From positions 434,001 to 498,000 of the forward strand of contig CAVUSX010000029.1 in the NCBI GenBank assembly GCA_963744275.1: a stretch of 64,000 bases of DNA, written 5' to 3'. This document shows, one piece after another, positions 19,409 to 30,702 of the stretch. Position 1 is the stretch's first letter. Each line of letters starts with the position of its first letter. The notes under the pieces are model-generated. The model was not told the DNA's origin and did no database searches. It worked only from the letters and a program-made list of their open reading frames with translations. Made by a program: the position numbers and the translations under genes. The DNA is from VAZQ01 sp963744275. Lineage in GTDB: Bacteria; Pseudomonadota; Alphaproteobacteria; Rhizobiales; Xanthobacteraceae.

Positions 19409-22044
19409 ATGAACGAAACGCATGCCAGTTTTTCGTCCGGCGGCCGAACGTACCTGTTCCACGACGTGCGCGCGGCGCTCGGCGCGGACGCGCATGCGCG
19501 GCTGCCATATGTGGCGCGGGTGCTGGCCGAAAACCTCTTGCGCAATCTCGGCCAGCCGGGCGTCACGCAGGACGTCCTGCGCGCTCTCGCCGATCCCGAA
19601 GTTGCGCCCGACACGCTCGCGCTGCCATTGCGCGTGCCCCGCGTCGTCGTTCCCGATTCCTCGGGCATTCCGGTGCTGATGGACCTTGCCGCGCTGCGCT
19701 CGGCGGTGGCGCGACGGGGCGGGGATCCGGCACGCGTCAACGCCACGGTGCCGATGACTCTCGTGGTCGACCACTCCCTGCAGGTCGATGTCGCGGCATC
19801 ACCCGACGCCGAGGCGATCAACCTCAAGCGTGAGTTCGAGCGCAACGGCGAGCGCTATCGGTTTCTGAAATGGGCCGCAGCAGGCGTTCGACGGTTTGAC
19901 CGTGTTTCCGCCCGGCGCCGGCATCATCCACCAAATTCATCTGGAGCAGGTCGCTGCCGTCACGCTGGTCGATCGGTCGCGGACGCCGCCGGTCGCATTT
20001 CCGGATTTCACCATCGGGGGCGACTCGCATACCCCGATGGTGAATGCGCTGGGCGTGCTGGGGTGGGGCGTCGGAGGAATCGAGATCGAAGCCGTCGTGC
20101 TGGGCCAGCCTTACATTTTCCCGAAGCCGGAATTCGTCGGTGTCCGTCTTGACGGTGCGCTCGCGCACGGCATCACCATGACCGACGTGGCATTGACCCT
20201 GACCGAACAGCTCCGCGCCGCCGGCGTGGTCGGAGCGTGCGTCGAGTTCTTCGGTCCGGCCGCCGGGGCCCTGACCGTCCCTGACCGCGCGACGCTCGCC
20301 AATATGGCGCCGGAATATGGGGCGACCACCGGCTTCTGGCCGGTCGATGAGCAGACGATCACCTATCTGCGGATGACCGGCCGCTCGGCCGAGCATGTCG
20401 CGTTGGTGGAAGCGCATGCGCGCGCCGCCGGCTTGTTCCGCAGCGCCGATGCGGCGGATCCGGTTTACGACCGCGTGATCGCGTGCGACCTCGGCAAAAT
20501 GCGGCGGAAGATCGCGGGTCCGGGCATGCCGCATATCCGGCAGGATACGTCCGGCGTCGCGGCGAGCTTCCGCGAACGCGCCAAAGGCGCTGCCGTCGCG
20601 AAACCGCCGAACGCCGGGCGCCCTGCCGGAAGGCGCCATCGGGATTGCGGCCATCACCTCCTGCACGAATACCTCCAATCCGCACGGGATGATCCGCGCC
20701 GGGCTTGTTGCCAAGGCCGCGGTCGCGCGCGGATTGAAGCCGGCGCCATGGGTCAAGACATCGCTTGCGCCCGGCTCGCGCGCCGTTACGACCTATCTGG
20801 ACCGCGCCGGATTGCTGGCGCCGCTGGAGGCGCTCGGGTTTCGGCGTCGTCGGCTATGGCTGCACGACGTGTGCCGGCAAATCGGGGCCGCTCAAGCCCG
20901 TTGCCGCCGGCGCGGTGGAGCAGGACGGCCGCGCCATTGCGGCTGTCCTCTCGGGCAACCGCAATTTCGATGGGCGCATCCACCGTCAGGTGGGCGCAAG
21001 CTATCTTTGCTCGCCCGCGCTGGTCGTCGCCTTCGCGCTCGCCGGGCGCGTGACGATCGATATTGACGCCGATCCGATCGCCAGCGATGCCGGCGGCGCC
21101 CCCGTCTTCCTGCGCGACCTTTGGCCGGACGATGCCGAGGTCGATGCCGTCGTCCGGCGGGCCGTCACCTCCGAGATCTTCTGTCAGTACCGCGCAGGCC
21201 GAGCCCCCTTGTCAGGACGAGCTGGGACGCGCTCGAGGCAAAGCGTGGCGCATTGTTCGACTGGGATGCGGATTCGAGCTACATTGTCGAGCCGCCGTTT
21301 TTCGCGACCAATGATGCCGGATTTGCGCTGGCGCAGCGTGTCGCAGGCGTGCGCGTGCTCGGCGTTTATGGGGACAACCTGAATACGGATCATGTATCGC
21401 CCGGCGGCGAAATTCCCACCGAGAGCCCCGCCGGACAGTATCTTCAGTCGGTCGGAGTGAAGCCTGCGGCCTTCAACAGCTATGTCGGCCGGCGCGGAAA
21501 CCACCATGTCATGATGCGGGGCACCTACGGCAACGTGCGCGTCCGCAATCGGATGGCCGACGGCCGCGAGGGATGGTGGACGAAAATCCATCCCGAAGGC
21601 GAGACGATCACGATCCCGGACGCCGCCATGCGCTATCGCGAGCGCAATGTTCCGCTCATCGTTCTCGGCGGGCGCAATTTCGGCGCCGGCAGCAGCCGCG
21701 ACTGGGCGGCCAAAGGGCCGGCCTTGCTCGGCGTGCGCGCCGTGATCGCACGCTCGTTCGAGCGCATTCACCGCTCCAACCTGATCGGCGTGGGCGTGGT
21801 GCCGCTCTTGTTTGCGCAGGAGGACGGCGTCGACGCGCTGAAGCTCGACGGCAGCGAGGAGTTTTCCTTCGAGGGCCTTGCTGATGGCATCATCGGGCGT
21901 CGACCGATCGACGTCGTGGCGCGCCGCTCTGGCGGCGAAGAGCTCCGTTTTGAAGTCGTCGCGGACGTCCGCTCCGCCGCCGAAGCCGACCTCCTCCATC
22001 GAGGCGGCATGTTTCAGGCCGCCCTGGAGGCATCGCTCAAGTGA
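19409..22044 (+). CDS. Aconitase family hydratase, four frameshifts
   Basis: About 877 residues after bridging extra bases near 19875, 20622 and 20841 and one missing base (or two extra) near 21205. The pieces in order are: residues 1 to about 155 with TVPMTLVVDHSLQVD; FDGLTVFPPGAGIIHQIHLE with FTIGGDSHTPMVN; IGIAAITSCTNTSNPHGM with APGSRAVTTYL; GVVGYGCTTCAGKSGPL and LSGNRNFDGR; then the swivel domain with YGDNLNTDHVSPGG and GGRNFGAGSSRDWAAKG. The 4Fe-4S ligands (SCTNTS, CTTC) and the substrate-binding serine and arginines are present. It resembles AcnA but is first in an operon with PrpD, ornithine cyclodeaminase and Bug genes, so a substrate other than citrate is possible. ATG 19409. Confidence 0.87.
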
Positions 22045-23420
22045 GCATAACCCGCAAGCTTTGTGAGAAGATCGTCGCGACGACCGCGGACCGCATGGAT
22101 GAGGCCGCCATCGCCAAGGCGCGCCAGCTCGTGCTTGACGGTATCGCCGTCGCGGTGGCCGGCGCCCGCATCGAGCAGGCGCCGAAGATCCTCGCGGACT
22201 ATCTGCATGGACAGGAATCGAAGCCCGAATGCTCGGCGCTGGGTTTCGGTTTCCGTCTGGCGCCGGTTCCGGCCGCTCTCATCAACGCCACGTCCATGCA
22301 TGTGCTCGATTTCGAGCCGATGTGGACGCCGGCCACGCACGCGCTGTCGCCGGCGCTCGCTCCGGCGCTGGCCCTGGCGGAATCGATCGGCGCCGGCGGC
22401 CGTGATGTTCTTGCCGCCGTCATCAAAGGCGTCGAGATCCAGGGCTGGATCCGCCAGGCTTGCGGACACGTGGCGTCCCGCGATTTCAAATTTCATCCGC
22501 CCGGCATGGTGGGGCCGATCGGCGCGGCTGTCGCCGCGTCCCATCTGCTCGAGCTCGACGCCTCCGCTCTCGCCAATGCGATCGGCATCGCGACGTCGCG
22601 CTGCGGCAGCCTCACCAGCAACACCGGCACCATGACCAAGTCGACGCATTGCGGCTATGCGGCTTCGCTCGGTCTCGAATCGGCGCTGCTGGCGGCGCGC
22701 GGCTTCACCGGGGACGATGAAGCGTTCGACAGCGCAACCGGCTATGCCGCCATATTCCTGCCGCCCAGCTTCGACCGCGACATGCTCATGTCCTTCGGCC
22801 CGCCGTTCCGGCTGGTCGACCCTGGCTTCACGCTGAAGATCTTCCCCTGCAAGTTCACCACCCACTACGGCATCACCGCCGCTCTGGCCGCACGGCCGCG
22901 CATACCCTCAGCCGATGCGATCCGCGCCGTGCGGATGCTCGCGCCCGTCGTTCCCACCGGCGACCGCCCGCATCCCGCGACCGGGCTCGAGGGCAAATTC
23001 AGCGTGCAATATACCCTGGCGGCGGCATTGCTCGACGGCGCGGTGACGCTGTCGAGCTTCACCGACGAGCGCCTTCATCGATCCGACATGCAGGCGCTGC
23101 TGCGCAAGATCGCCGTCACGATGTCACCGGATATCACCACCGAGTACAACGCCGGCCGTTACGTCGACCTGGAGATCGAGCTCGCCGACGGCACGATCGT
23201 GCGTGAACGCTGCGAGCGGCCGCGCGGGTCGTGGGGCGCCGAGCCGATCGCCGAGGGCGAGCACATCGTGAAGATACGGGACTGTCTTGCCGGCTCGCTG
23301 GCGCCCGCCGCGATCGACGAGTGCTTGGAGCTCGGCGGCCGCTTCGAGCAGCTGGACCGCAATGGCGTGCGTCGGATGCTCGCGCTGGCGTGCCGGAAGG
23401 CCGGTGCTCCATGCTGTTGA
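22041..23420 (+). CDS. MmgE/PrpD family dehydratase-like protein
   Basis: 459 residues, unbroken, GTG start at 22041 overlapping the aconitase stop by four bases (GTGA), so translationally coupled. The family pattern is clear: MDEAAIAKARQLVLDGIAVAVAG, LINATSMHVLDFEPM, HALSPALAPALALAESIGAGG, KGVEIQGWIRQACG, FHPPGMVGPIGAAVAASHLL and FPCKFTTHYGITAAL. PrpD dehydrates 2-methylcitrate to methylaconitate; other members act on related branched acids such as cis-aconitate, citramalate-like or iminodisuccinate-type substrates. With an aconitase-type hydratase in front and a divergent lyase it would supply the dehydration step. No signal peptide, unlike the MmgE/PrpD gene at 281-1825. Confidence 0.9.
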   Translation: MSITRKLCEKIVATTADRMDEAAIAKARQLVLDGIAVAVAGARIEQAPKILADYLHGQESKPECSALGFGFRLAPVPAALINATSMHVLDFEPMWTPATHALSPALAPALALAESIGAGGRDVLAAVIKGVEIQGWIRQACGHVASRDFKFHPPGMVGPIGAAVAASHLLELDASALANAIGIATSRCGSLTSNTGTMTKSTHCGYAASLGLESALLAARGFTGDDEAFDSATGYAAIFLPPSFDRDMLMSFGPPFRLVDPGFTLKIFPCKFTTHYGITAALAARPRIPSADAIRAVRMLAPVVPTGDRPHPATGLEGKFSVQYTLAAALLDGAVTLSSFTDERLHRSDMQALLRKIAVTMSPDITTEYNAGRYVDLEIELADGTIVRERCERPRGSWGAEPIAEGEHIVKIRDCLAGSLAPAAIDECLELGGRFEQLDRNGVRRMLALACRKAGAPCC

Positions 23421-24511
23421 TCGACAATGAGGTCGTCAAGCGCGTGCTGACCATGCGCGACTGTATCGAGGCGCAGGAGCGTGCTTTTGCCGGCACGCTC
23501 ACGGGTGCGTCGGTTTCGCGTCCCCGCATCGACATGTTCGTTCCCTGCAACCGCGAGGACGGCTACTATCGCTGGGGCTCGGTCGAGGGTGCCAGCGACG
23601 GCGTTCTGGCGGTCAGGCTCAAGTCGGACATCATGACTTGGCCGCAGGGTCCGGACGGCACGCGCACCGAAACCAAATACTGCATCGAGCCGGGCACCTA
23701 TTGCGGGCTGGTGCTGCTGTTCAGCACGCAGGACGGCGCGCCGCTCGCCATCATCAACGACGGCTATCTCCAGCACATGCGCGTCGGCGCATCGGCGGGA
23801 GTAGGCGCGCGGCTGTTGGCGCGCGAGGATGCGCATGCGGTCGGGCTGATCGGCTCCGGCGGCATGGCGCGCACCGTGCTCGAAGCGCTGGTGGAGGTGC
23901 GCGAGATCACGACCGTCAAGGTGTACAGCCGCGTCGCCGCAAACCGCGATGCGTTCGCCAGGGAGATGTCGGACCGCTTGCATGTGGCCGTCGAGTCGGT
24001 CGCCAGCGCCCGCGCGGCCGTCCTCGGCGCCGATATTCTGGCGACCTGCACGGACAGCATGTTTCCGGTGATCGAAGGCGGCTGGATCGAGCCCGGCATG
24101 CATGTGGTCAATATCGGCCCGCATGATCTCGGCCCGGATGCCGTCGCGCGCATGGATGTCGTCGTCAGGCAGGGCATCGACGCGCTGCCGATACCGGAGG
24201 ATGGCGTGTTTCGCAAAGGTGTCGGCCACAGCCACGGCGCATTTGTCGGCGGCAGCCCGCAAGAGCAGGCGCGGCTGCCGAAGTCCTCGGCCAAGCGGGT
24301 CGCGCAATCGTCGGGCCCGCTCTATGCGGACGTTGTTTCCGGCAAGGCACCGGGCCGCACCGGCCGCGATCAGATCACCCAATACCGGCCGGTCGGAAAT
24401 TGGGGTCTGCAGTTCTCATCGGTCGGCGCGCTGGTGTATCGTGTTGCGAAGGAGCAAGGTCTCGGCCGCACGCTGCCGACCGAATGGTTCTTGCAGGACA
24501 TCAAGAATTGA
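23411..24511 (+). CDS. Ornithine cyclodeaminase/mu-crystallin family protein
   Basis: 366 residues from ATG 23411, overlapping the PrpD stop by 10 bases. MLLIDNEVVKRVLTMRDCIE, LAVRLKSD, GTYCGLVLLFSTQDGAPLAIINDGYLQHMRVGA (with the active-site region) and the NAD(P)-binding GLIGSGGMARTVLEAL near residue 155 define the family. Members are ornithine cyclodeaminases, ketimine or imine reductases, or alanine, lysine and tauropine dehydrogenases. It is longer than ornithine cyclodeaminase (about 330) and the substrate cannot be read from sequence. In this operon it may handle an amino- or imino-acid linked to the aconitase/PrpD substrate. Confidence 0.87.
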   Translation: MLLIDNEVVKRVLTMRDCIEAQERAFAGTLTGASVSRPRIDMFVPCNREDGYYRWGSVEGASDGVLAVRLKSDIMTWPQGPDGTRTETKYCIEPGTYCGLVLLFSTQDGAPLAIINDGYLQHMRVGASAGVGARLLAREDAHAVGLIGSGGMARTVLEALVEVREITTVKVYSRVAANRDAFAREMSDRLHVAVESVASARAAVLGADILATCTDSMFPVIEGGWIEPGMHVVNIGPHDLGPDAVARMDVVVRQGIDALPIPEDGVFRKGVGHSHGAFVGGSPQEQARLPKSSAKRVAQSSGPLYADVVSGKAPGRTGRDQITQYRPVGNWGLQFSSVGALVYRVAKEQGLGRTLPTEWFLQDIKN

Positions 24512-24537
24512 GCCGGCATCCCGTTGGAGGGCGCGCT

Positions 24538-25515
24538 ATGAAACTTCCCCGCCGTCGATTTCTGAGCTTGGCCGTGGGCGCCGTGGCGATGCCGGCCGTG
24601 GCGCGCGTCGCAAGCGCGCAGGCCTATCCGTCGCGGCCGGTGCGCATCGTGGTTGGCTTTGCGGCTGGCGGCTCGAGCGACATCGGGGCGCGCCTGATCG
24701 GGCAATGGCTGCAAGAGCGGCTGGGCCAGCCGTTCGTGATCGAGAACCGGCCGGGCGCCGCCACCAATTTGGCGACCGAGACGGTCGTGCATGCGGCCCC
24801 CGACGGCTACACGCTGCTCATGATCGGCCCTTCGAGCACCATCAACGCGACGCTCTACGACAAGCTCAATTTCGTGTTTCTGCGCGACATCGCGCCGGTC
24901 GCGAGCACGATGCGGCAGCCCCAGATCATTCTGGCCCATCCATCGTTGCCGGCCAACACCGTGCCGGAGTTTATCGCCTACGCGAAGGCCAACCCGGGCA
25001 AGATTACCATGGCGTCCGCCGGCACCGGCTCGAGCGGTCATCTGGCCGGCGAGTTGTTCAAGATGATGGCCGGTGTCAATATCCTTCACGTGCCATATCG
25101 CGGCGCGGGGCCCGCATTGACCGATCTTCTGGGTGGGCAGGTGCAAACGGCCGTCATCGGGGTCTCCGGCTCGGTCGAGCAAATCAAGGCCGGCAAGGTG
25201 CGCGCACTTGCGGTCACCACCACGATGCGGGCGACGGCGCTGCCCGATGTTCCAACCGTGAGCGAATTCATGCCCGGCTTCGAGGCCGGCGATGTGCTCG
25301 GGATCGGCGCACCCAGAGGCACGCCTCCCGATATTGTCGACAAGCTCAACAAGGAGATCAACGCGGGGCTCGCCGATCCCAAGATCAAGGCGCGCTTTGC
25401 GGATCTGGGGGGTACGCCGCTGGCGCTCACCCCGGCCGAGTACGGCAAGCTGCTGGCGGACGAAACCGAGAAATGGGGCAAAGTGATCCGGTCAGCCAAC
25501 ATCAAGGCGGAGTAG
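24538..25515 (+). CDS. Bug/TctC family tripartite tricarboxylate transporter binding protein
   Basis: 325 residues, ATG 24538, 26 bases after the cyclodeaminase stop. Residues 4-7 (PRRR) with FLSLAVGAVAMP form an export signal of Tat-like type ending at ASAQA. The mature protein begins YPSRPVRIVVGFAAGGSSDI, the Bug signature, followed by FVIENRPGAATNLATE, APDGYTLLMIG, MASAGTGSSGHLAGELFKM and HVPYRGAGPALTDLLGGQV. Bug proteins trap carboxylates or aromatic acids in the periplasm. No TctA or TctB membrane genes are adjacent, so it is an orphan receptor, as is common in this group; it probably delivers the acid degraded by the operon. Confidence 0.9.
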   Translation: MKLPRRRFLSLAVGAVAMPAVARVASAQAYPSRPVRIVVGFAAGGSSDIGARLIGQWLQERLGQPFVIENRPGAATNLATETVVHAAPDGYTLLMIGPSSTINATLYDKLNFVFLRDIAPVASTMRQPQIILAHPSLPANTVPEFIAYAKANPGKITMASAGTGSSGHLAGELFKMMAGVNILHVPYRGAGPALTDLLGGQVQTAVIGVSGSVEQIKAGKVRALAVTTTMRATALPDVPTVSEFMPGFEAGDVLGIGAPRGTPPDIVDKLNKEINAGLADPKIKARFADLGGTPLALTPAEYGKLLADETEKWGKVIRSANIKAE

Positions 25516-25743
25516 CCGGGCGGCCGCCCCCGGGCCAGGCGCTCCCCGCGGGTTGGTGACGCCGATGCATGCTGCATTGCGCCAAAAATCGTCCGCGCGC
25601 CGGTTGCGGAAATTTCGTTGTGGCGCAGCCGCCATGGGCGCAAGGAAAGGTATCCGGCCGGGGGCAGCATTGCTGAGGCATCCCGCCGCCTATATCTGTT
25701 GTGGTGCAGGCCGCGATGATTCCGGCCCCGCGCAGGTTCTGCG

Positions 25744-28700
25744 ATGACGCTCAGACAGGTCCGCCTCGACGACAAATATGATCTGGCGCAAGCCAGGGTC
25801 TTCGTCACCGGCTACCAGGCCCTGGTGCGCCTGTGCCTGATGCAGAAGGAGCGTGACCGCCGCGCCGGCCTCAACACCGCCGGCTATGTCACCGGCTATC
25901 GGGGCTCGCCGCTGGGCGGGCTCGACCAGCAGTTCGTGCGCGCGCAGGCGCAGCTGCGTGCCGCCGACGTCTTGTTCCAGGCCGGCATCAACGAGGAGCT
26001 CGCCGCCACCGCGCTGTGGGGCACCCAGCAGGCGGAGCTGCGCCAGGAAGGCAAGTACGACGGCGTGTTCGGCCTCTGGTACGGCAAGGGTCCGGGCGTC
26101 GACCGCACCGGCGACGTGTTCCGCCATGCCAATTTCGCCGGCAGCTCCCGGCACGGCGGCGTGCTCGCCCTCATGGGCGACGACCACACCGCCGAATCCT
26201 CCACCACCGCGCACCAGTCCGAATATCATTTCATCGACGTGATGATCCCGATCCTGAACCCGGCGGGCGTGCAGGAGATCATCGATTACGGCCTCTATGG
26301 CTGGGCGATGTCGCGCTTCACCGGCGCCTGGGTGGCGCTCAAATGCATGCACGAGACGGTCGAATCGACCGCCGTGGTGGACGGCCGCCTGGAGCGGGTC
26401 GACATCGTGATCCCGGACGATTTCGACATGCCGGAGGGTGGCCTCAACATCCGGCTGCGCGACAGCATCCTGGGGATGGAGGCGCGGCTGCACGACTACA
26501 AGCGCGACGCCATGCTGGCCTTCGTGCAGGCCAACAAGCTCAACCGCTACATCACCTCGGGCGGCCGCACGCCCAAGATCGGGGTCATCACCACCGGCAA
26601 GTCCTATCTCGACGTGCGCCAGGCGCTCGACGAGCTCGGCATCGACGAGGTCAGGTGCAACGCGCTGGGGCTGCGGCTCTACAAGATCGGCTGTCCGTGG
26701 CCGATCAGCCGGCGCGATCTCAAGGCGTTCGCCGACGGTCTCGATCTCATCATCGTGGTGGAGGAGAAGCGCTCGCTGATCGAGGTGCAGGTGCGCGAGG
26801 AGCTCTACGGCACCGCCAACCAGCCGGCCTGCATCGGCAAGAAGGACGAGCGCGGCGACTGGCTGTTTCCGGTCAAGGGCGCGCTCGATCCCAACGAGGT
26901 TGCGATCTGCATCGGCGAGCGCCTGCTCAACTATGTGGGCGACGAAGGCCTCAAGCACCGCGTCGACCGCCTGAAGGAGGCGCAGCGCGTGCTGGCCGAG
27001 ACCGAGGATATCGCCCAGCGCATTCCCTATTTCTGCTCCGGCTGCCCGCACAATTCCTCGACCGTGGTGCCGGAGGGCATGCGCGCCTATGCGGGCATCG
27101 GCTGCCATTACATGGTGCAGTGGATGGATCGCTCCACGCTGGGCTTCACCCAGATGGGCGGGGAGGGCGCCAACTGGATCGGCGAAGCCCCGTTCTCCAA
27201 GCGTCCGCACGTGTTCCAGAACCTCGGCGACGGCACCTACAATCATTCCGGCTACATGGCGATCCGCGCCGCCATCGCGGCCGGCGTGAGCATGACCTAC
27301 AAGATCCTGTTCAACGACGCGGTCGCCATGACGGGCGGCCAGGCCAATGACGGCGGGCTCACGGTGCCGCAGGTGGCGCGCCAGGTCGCGGCCGAAGGCG
27401 CCGCCCGCGTAGTGGTGGTCACCGACGAGCCGAAGAAATACGCCGCCGACGAGCGCTGGCCCCCCGGCCTCACCATCCATCACCGCGACGACTTGATGCA
27501 GGTGCAGGAGGATCTCGCCAGGATTCCCGGCGTCACTGTGCTGATCTACGACCAGACCTGCGCGGCCGAGAAGCGCCGCCGTCGCAAGCGCCACACTTAT
27601 CCGGACCCGGATCAGCGCGTGATCATCAACGAGCTCGTCTGCGAGGGCTGCGGGGATTGCGGCGTGCAATCCAATTGCGTGTCGGTGCAGCCGCTGGAGA
27701 CCGAATGGGGGCGCAAGCGCACCATCGATCAATCGAGCTGCAACAAGGATTTTTCCTGCGTGAAGGGATTCTGCCCCTCCTTCGTCACCGTCCATGGCGG
27801 CAAGCCCAAGCGCGCGCCCGCGGTCGCCGGATCGGCGCCGCTGCCGCCGCTCCCCGAGCCGCATTTGCCGGAGATCGATCAGACCTACGGCATCATCGTG
27901 ACCGGCATCGGCGGCACCGGCATCGTCACCATCGGGGCGATCCTGGGCATGGCGGCGCATCTCGAAGGCAAGGCGGTCGGGGTCCTGGACATGGCGGGCC
28001 TCGCCCAGAAGGGCGGCGCGGTGGCGAGCCACATCCGCATCGCCGCACAAGCCGGAGGACATTCACGCCATCCGGATCGCGGCGCGCGGGGCCGATCTCG
28101 TGCTCGGCGGCGACATCGTGGTGGCGGGCAGCAAGAAGGTGCTGGCCGCGGTCGAGGCCGGCGTCACCACCATGGTGGTGAACCAGGCGGAGGTCCTGCC
28201 CGGCGAGTTCACCCGCAATGCGGATTTCTCGCTGCCGACGCAGCGCCTGCGGCGCGCCATCGCGGCCGCCGCCGGCGGACCCGCGGCTATCGCGGGCAGA
28301 CCCGCCGCCCATTTCCTCGATGCCTCGCGCATCGCGGCCGCCGTCGCTGGCCAGACCATCGCGGCCAACATGGTCATGCTGGGCTATGCCTATCAGCTCG
28401 GCGCGCTGCCGCTCTCGGCGCAAGCGATCGAGACCGCGATCGCGCTCAACGGCGAGGCCGCCGCCATGAACACGGCGGCGTTCCGGTGGGGCCGTTGCGC
28501 CGCCGCCGATCCGGCCGCGATCGAGAAGCTCGCGGCGCCGGCGGCCGGCACGCTGACGGATGCACGCGTGCTGTCGGAAACCTTCGACCAGATGGTGGCG
28601 CGCCGGGTCGAATATCTGACCGCCTACCAGAACGCCGCCTATGGGGCGCGCTACCGCGAGCGGGTCGAGGCCGCCAAGGCCGCGGAAGCCGCCAAGGCGC

Positions 28701-29245
28701 CCGGCAAATGCGCCCTGGCAGAGGCGGTCGCCCGCAACCTGTTCAAGCTGATGGCCTACAAGGACGAGTACGAGGTCGCCCGGCTCTACGGCAACGGCGA
28801 GTTCCTGCGCCAGGTGGCGGAGGAGTTCGACGGCGAGCGCCTGCGCTTCGAATTCCATCTCGCCCCGCCGCTCCTGGCGCGGCGCGATCGCCGCACCGGC
28901 GTGCCGCGCAAGATCACCTTCGGGCCCTGGATGCTGCCGGTGTTCCGGCTGCTCATGCGCCTCAAGTTCCTGCGCGGCACCGCCTTCGATCCGTTCGGCT
29001 ACGGCGCCGAGCGCCGCATGGAGCGCAAGCTCATCGCCGATTACGAGGCGACACTGGCCGAGGTGCTGGGCAAGCTCAATCCCGACAACCACCATCTGGC
29101 GGTCGGCATCGCGGCGATCCCGGAGAAGATCCGCGGCTTCGGCCACGTCAAGCTGCGGCATCTCGCTGCCGCCAAGGCCGACGAAGCGACGCTCATGGAC
29201 CAGCTGCGCTCCGGCGCGCCGCATTACCTCAAGGCGGCGGAGTAG
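25744..29245 (+). CDS. Indolepyruvate ferredoxin oxidoreductase, fused alpha/beta, one frameshift
   Basis: About 1166 residues with one extra base near 28046 (RIAAQ versus HKPEDIHAIRIA). Order: pyrimidine-binding domain (TGYRGSPLGGLDQQF), TPP-binding domain (YFCSGCPHNSSTVVPEG, then FQNLGDGTYNHSGYMAIRAA), a 4Fe-4S region (CEGCGDCGVQSNC and CNKDFSCVKGFCPSF), then the gamma-type domain (IIVTGIGGTGIVTIGAIL) and a C-terminal domain ending LKAAE. This is the long fused form of the 2-oxoacid:ferredoxin oxidoreductase that oxidises aryl pyruvates to aryl-CoA esters and reduces ferredoxin. ATG 25744 begins MTLRQVRLDDKYDL. It stands alone; an R2 palindrome starts 10 bases after the stop. Confidence 0.92.
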
Positions 29246-29254
29246 CGGGCGATC

Positions 29255-29347
29255 GTAGGGCGCAATCGCTTTATTACGCCGCTTGGCGAGACCGTGGGCA
29301 TTGCGCCCTGACAACACTGATGGCGCAATAAAGCGATTGCGCCCTAC
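29255..29347. repeat. 93-bp palindromic element, family R2, copy 1
   Basis: 26-base terminal inverted repeats at 29255-29280 and 29322-29347, starting GTAGGGCGCAATCGCTTTAT and closing with its complement; one mismatch (TTATTACGCC versus TTATTGCGCC elsewhere). The same arms occur at 41612-41702 and 60529-60637. The following 286 bases up to hemH hold no gene I can support. Confidence 0.9.
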
Positions 29348-29633
29348 AACACGCGTAGCGCATGCGCCGCGCCAAAAGAAAGGGCCCCGCCGGAGCGGAG
29401 CCAAGTCGAGGGAGGAACTCAAGAGAGACAAGAGCTGAGTACCTGATTCGCCGCCCGCAGTGGTTGCAAAAATGCCACATCAGGACGGATTGTATCGCCG
29501 GCGGATTTGAGCGTGGGAGCACACCGCGCCTGCCCCAGAGGAGCGGACCCCTCCGGAAAGCCGACAAATCATGCACCGCATGGCGGTTGCGGGCCGGGTC
29601 GCACCGCGCCGCCCGATCGCGTATGCTCACCCC

Positions 29634-30690
29634 ATGAACGAAGCCTCTCTCGCCCATCGCTCCCGCCGCACGCCCTGCCGGCCGACCGCCCCGCCGCGCC
29701 GGCCCACAAGATCGGCGTGCTCTTGGTCAATCTCGGCACGCCGGAGGGCTATGATGCGGGCTCGGTACGCCGATACCTGCGGGAATTCCTGTCCGATCCG
29801 CGGGTGATCGAGAACCAGGGGATCGTGTGGAAGCTCGTGCTCAACGGCATCATCTTGCCGGTGCGACCGCGGCGCAAAAGCCACGACTACAAAAAATCTG
29901 GAACACGGAAAAAAACAAATCTCCGCTCAAGACCATCACCCGCTCGCAGGCGCAGATGCTGGGCTCGACCCTGCAGCCGATCGGCCCCCATATCGTGGTG
30001 GATTGGGCGATGCGCTACGGGCAGCCCGCGATCGCGGCGCGCCTGGAGGCCCTGGTGGCGCAGGGCTGCGAGCGCATCCTGGTCATTCCGCTCTATCCGC
30101 AATATTGCGCCGCCACCACCGGCACGGTCGGCGACGAGGTGTTCCGGGCGCTCACCCGCATGCGGGCGCAGCCGGCGGTGCGGATCGCGGCGCCCTATTA
30201 CGACGACCCGGTCTATATCGAGGCGCTCGCTCCTCGACCAGCGTCGCGCTCAAGCAACTCGATTTCGAGCCCGAGGTGATCCTGGCTTCGTTCCACGGCA
30301 TCCCGCAGTCCTTCGTGGACAAGGGCGATCCCTATTACCGCCAATGCGTCGAGACCATGCGGCTTGCTGCGCGAGCAGATCGGGCTCGACGAATCCAAGC
30401 TGGTGCTGACCTTCCAGTCGCGCTTCGGGCTCGGCAAATGGCTCGAGCCCGCCACCGTCACCACGGTCGCGGAGCTCGCCCGCAAGGGCGTCAAGCGCAT
30501 GGCGGTGATCACGCCCGGCTTCTCCGCCGATTGCCTGGAGACGCTGGAGGAGATCGCGTTCGAGAATGCCGAGATCTTCAAGCAAAACGGCGGCGAGAAA
30601 TTCGCGGCCGTGCCCTGCCTCAACGACAGCGGGCCCGGCATGCTGGTGATCTGGCAGATGGCGCTGCGCGAGCTCAAGGGCTGGATTTGA
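29634..30690 (+). CDS. hemH: Ferrochelatase, four frameshifts
   Basis: About 353 residues when missing bases near 29655, 29893 and 30226 and one extra base near 30370 are corrected. Pieces: MNEASLA; then KIGVLLVNLGTPEGYDAGSV and YLREFLSDPRVIE; then KIWNTEKNKSPLKTITRSQA, VDWAMRYGQP and ILVIPLYPQYCAATTGTVGD; then VILASFHGIPQSFVDKGDPY with the metal-binding His in SFHG; then LVLTFQSRFGLGKWLEP and VITPGFSADCLETLEEI. It inserts Fe(II) into protoporphyrin IX at the membrane, the last heme step. The gap at 29893 lies in a run of six A where seven would restore the frame, a typical sequencing error. Heme synthesis is essential, so I believe the gene is intact in the cell. Confidence 0.9.
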
Positions 30691-30702
30691 ACGGCCCGTC
30701 GC

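Noticed and set aside
25690..28062. 790-codon minus-strand frame opposite the indolepyruvate oxidoreductase
   Set aside because: Shadow frame; the plus-strand protein has all its family motifs.
29355..29630. Possible short minus-strand gene with Met-Trp-His-Phe-Cys start between the R2 repeat and hemH
   Set aside because: Short, no family resemblance, no ribosome site; could be chance.
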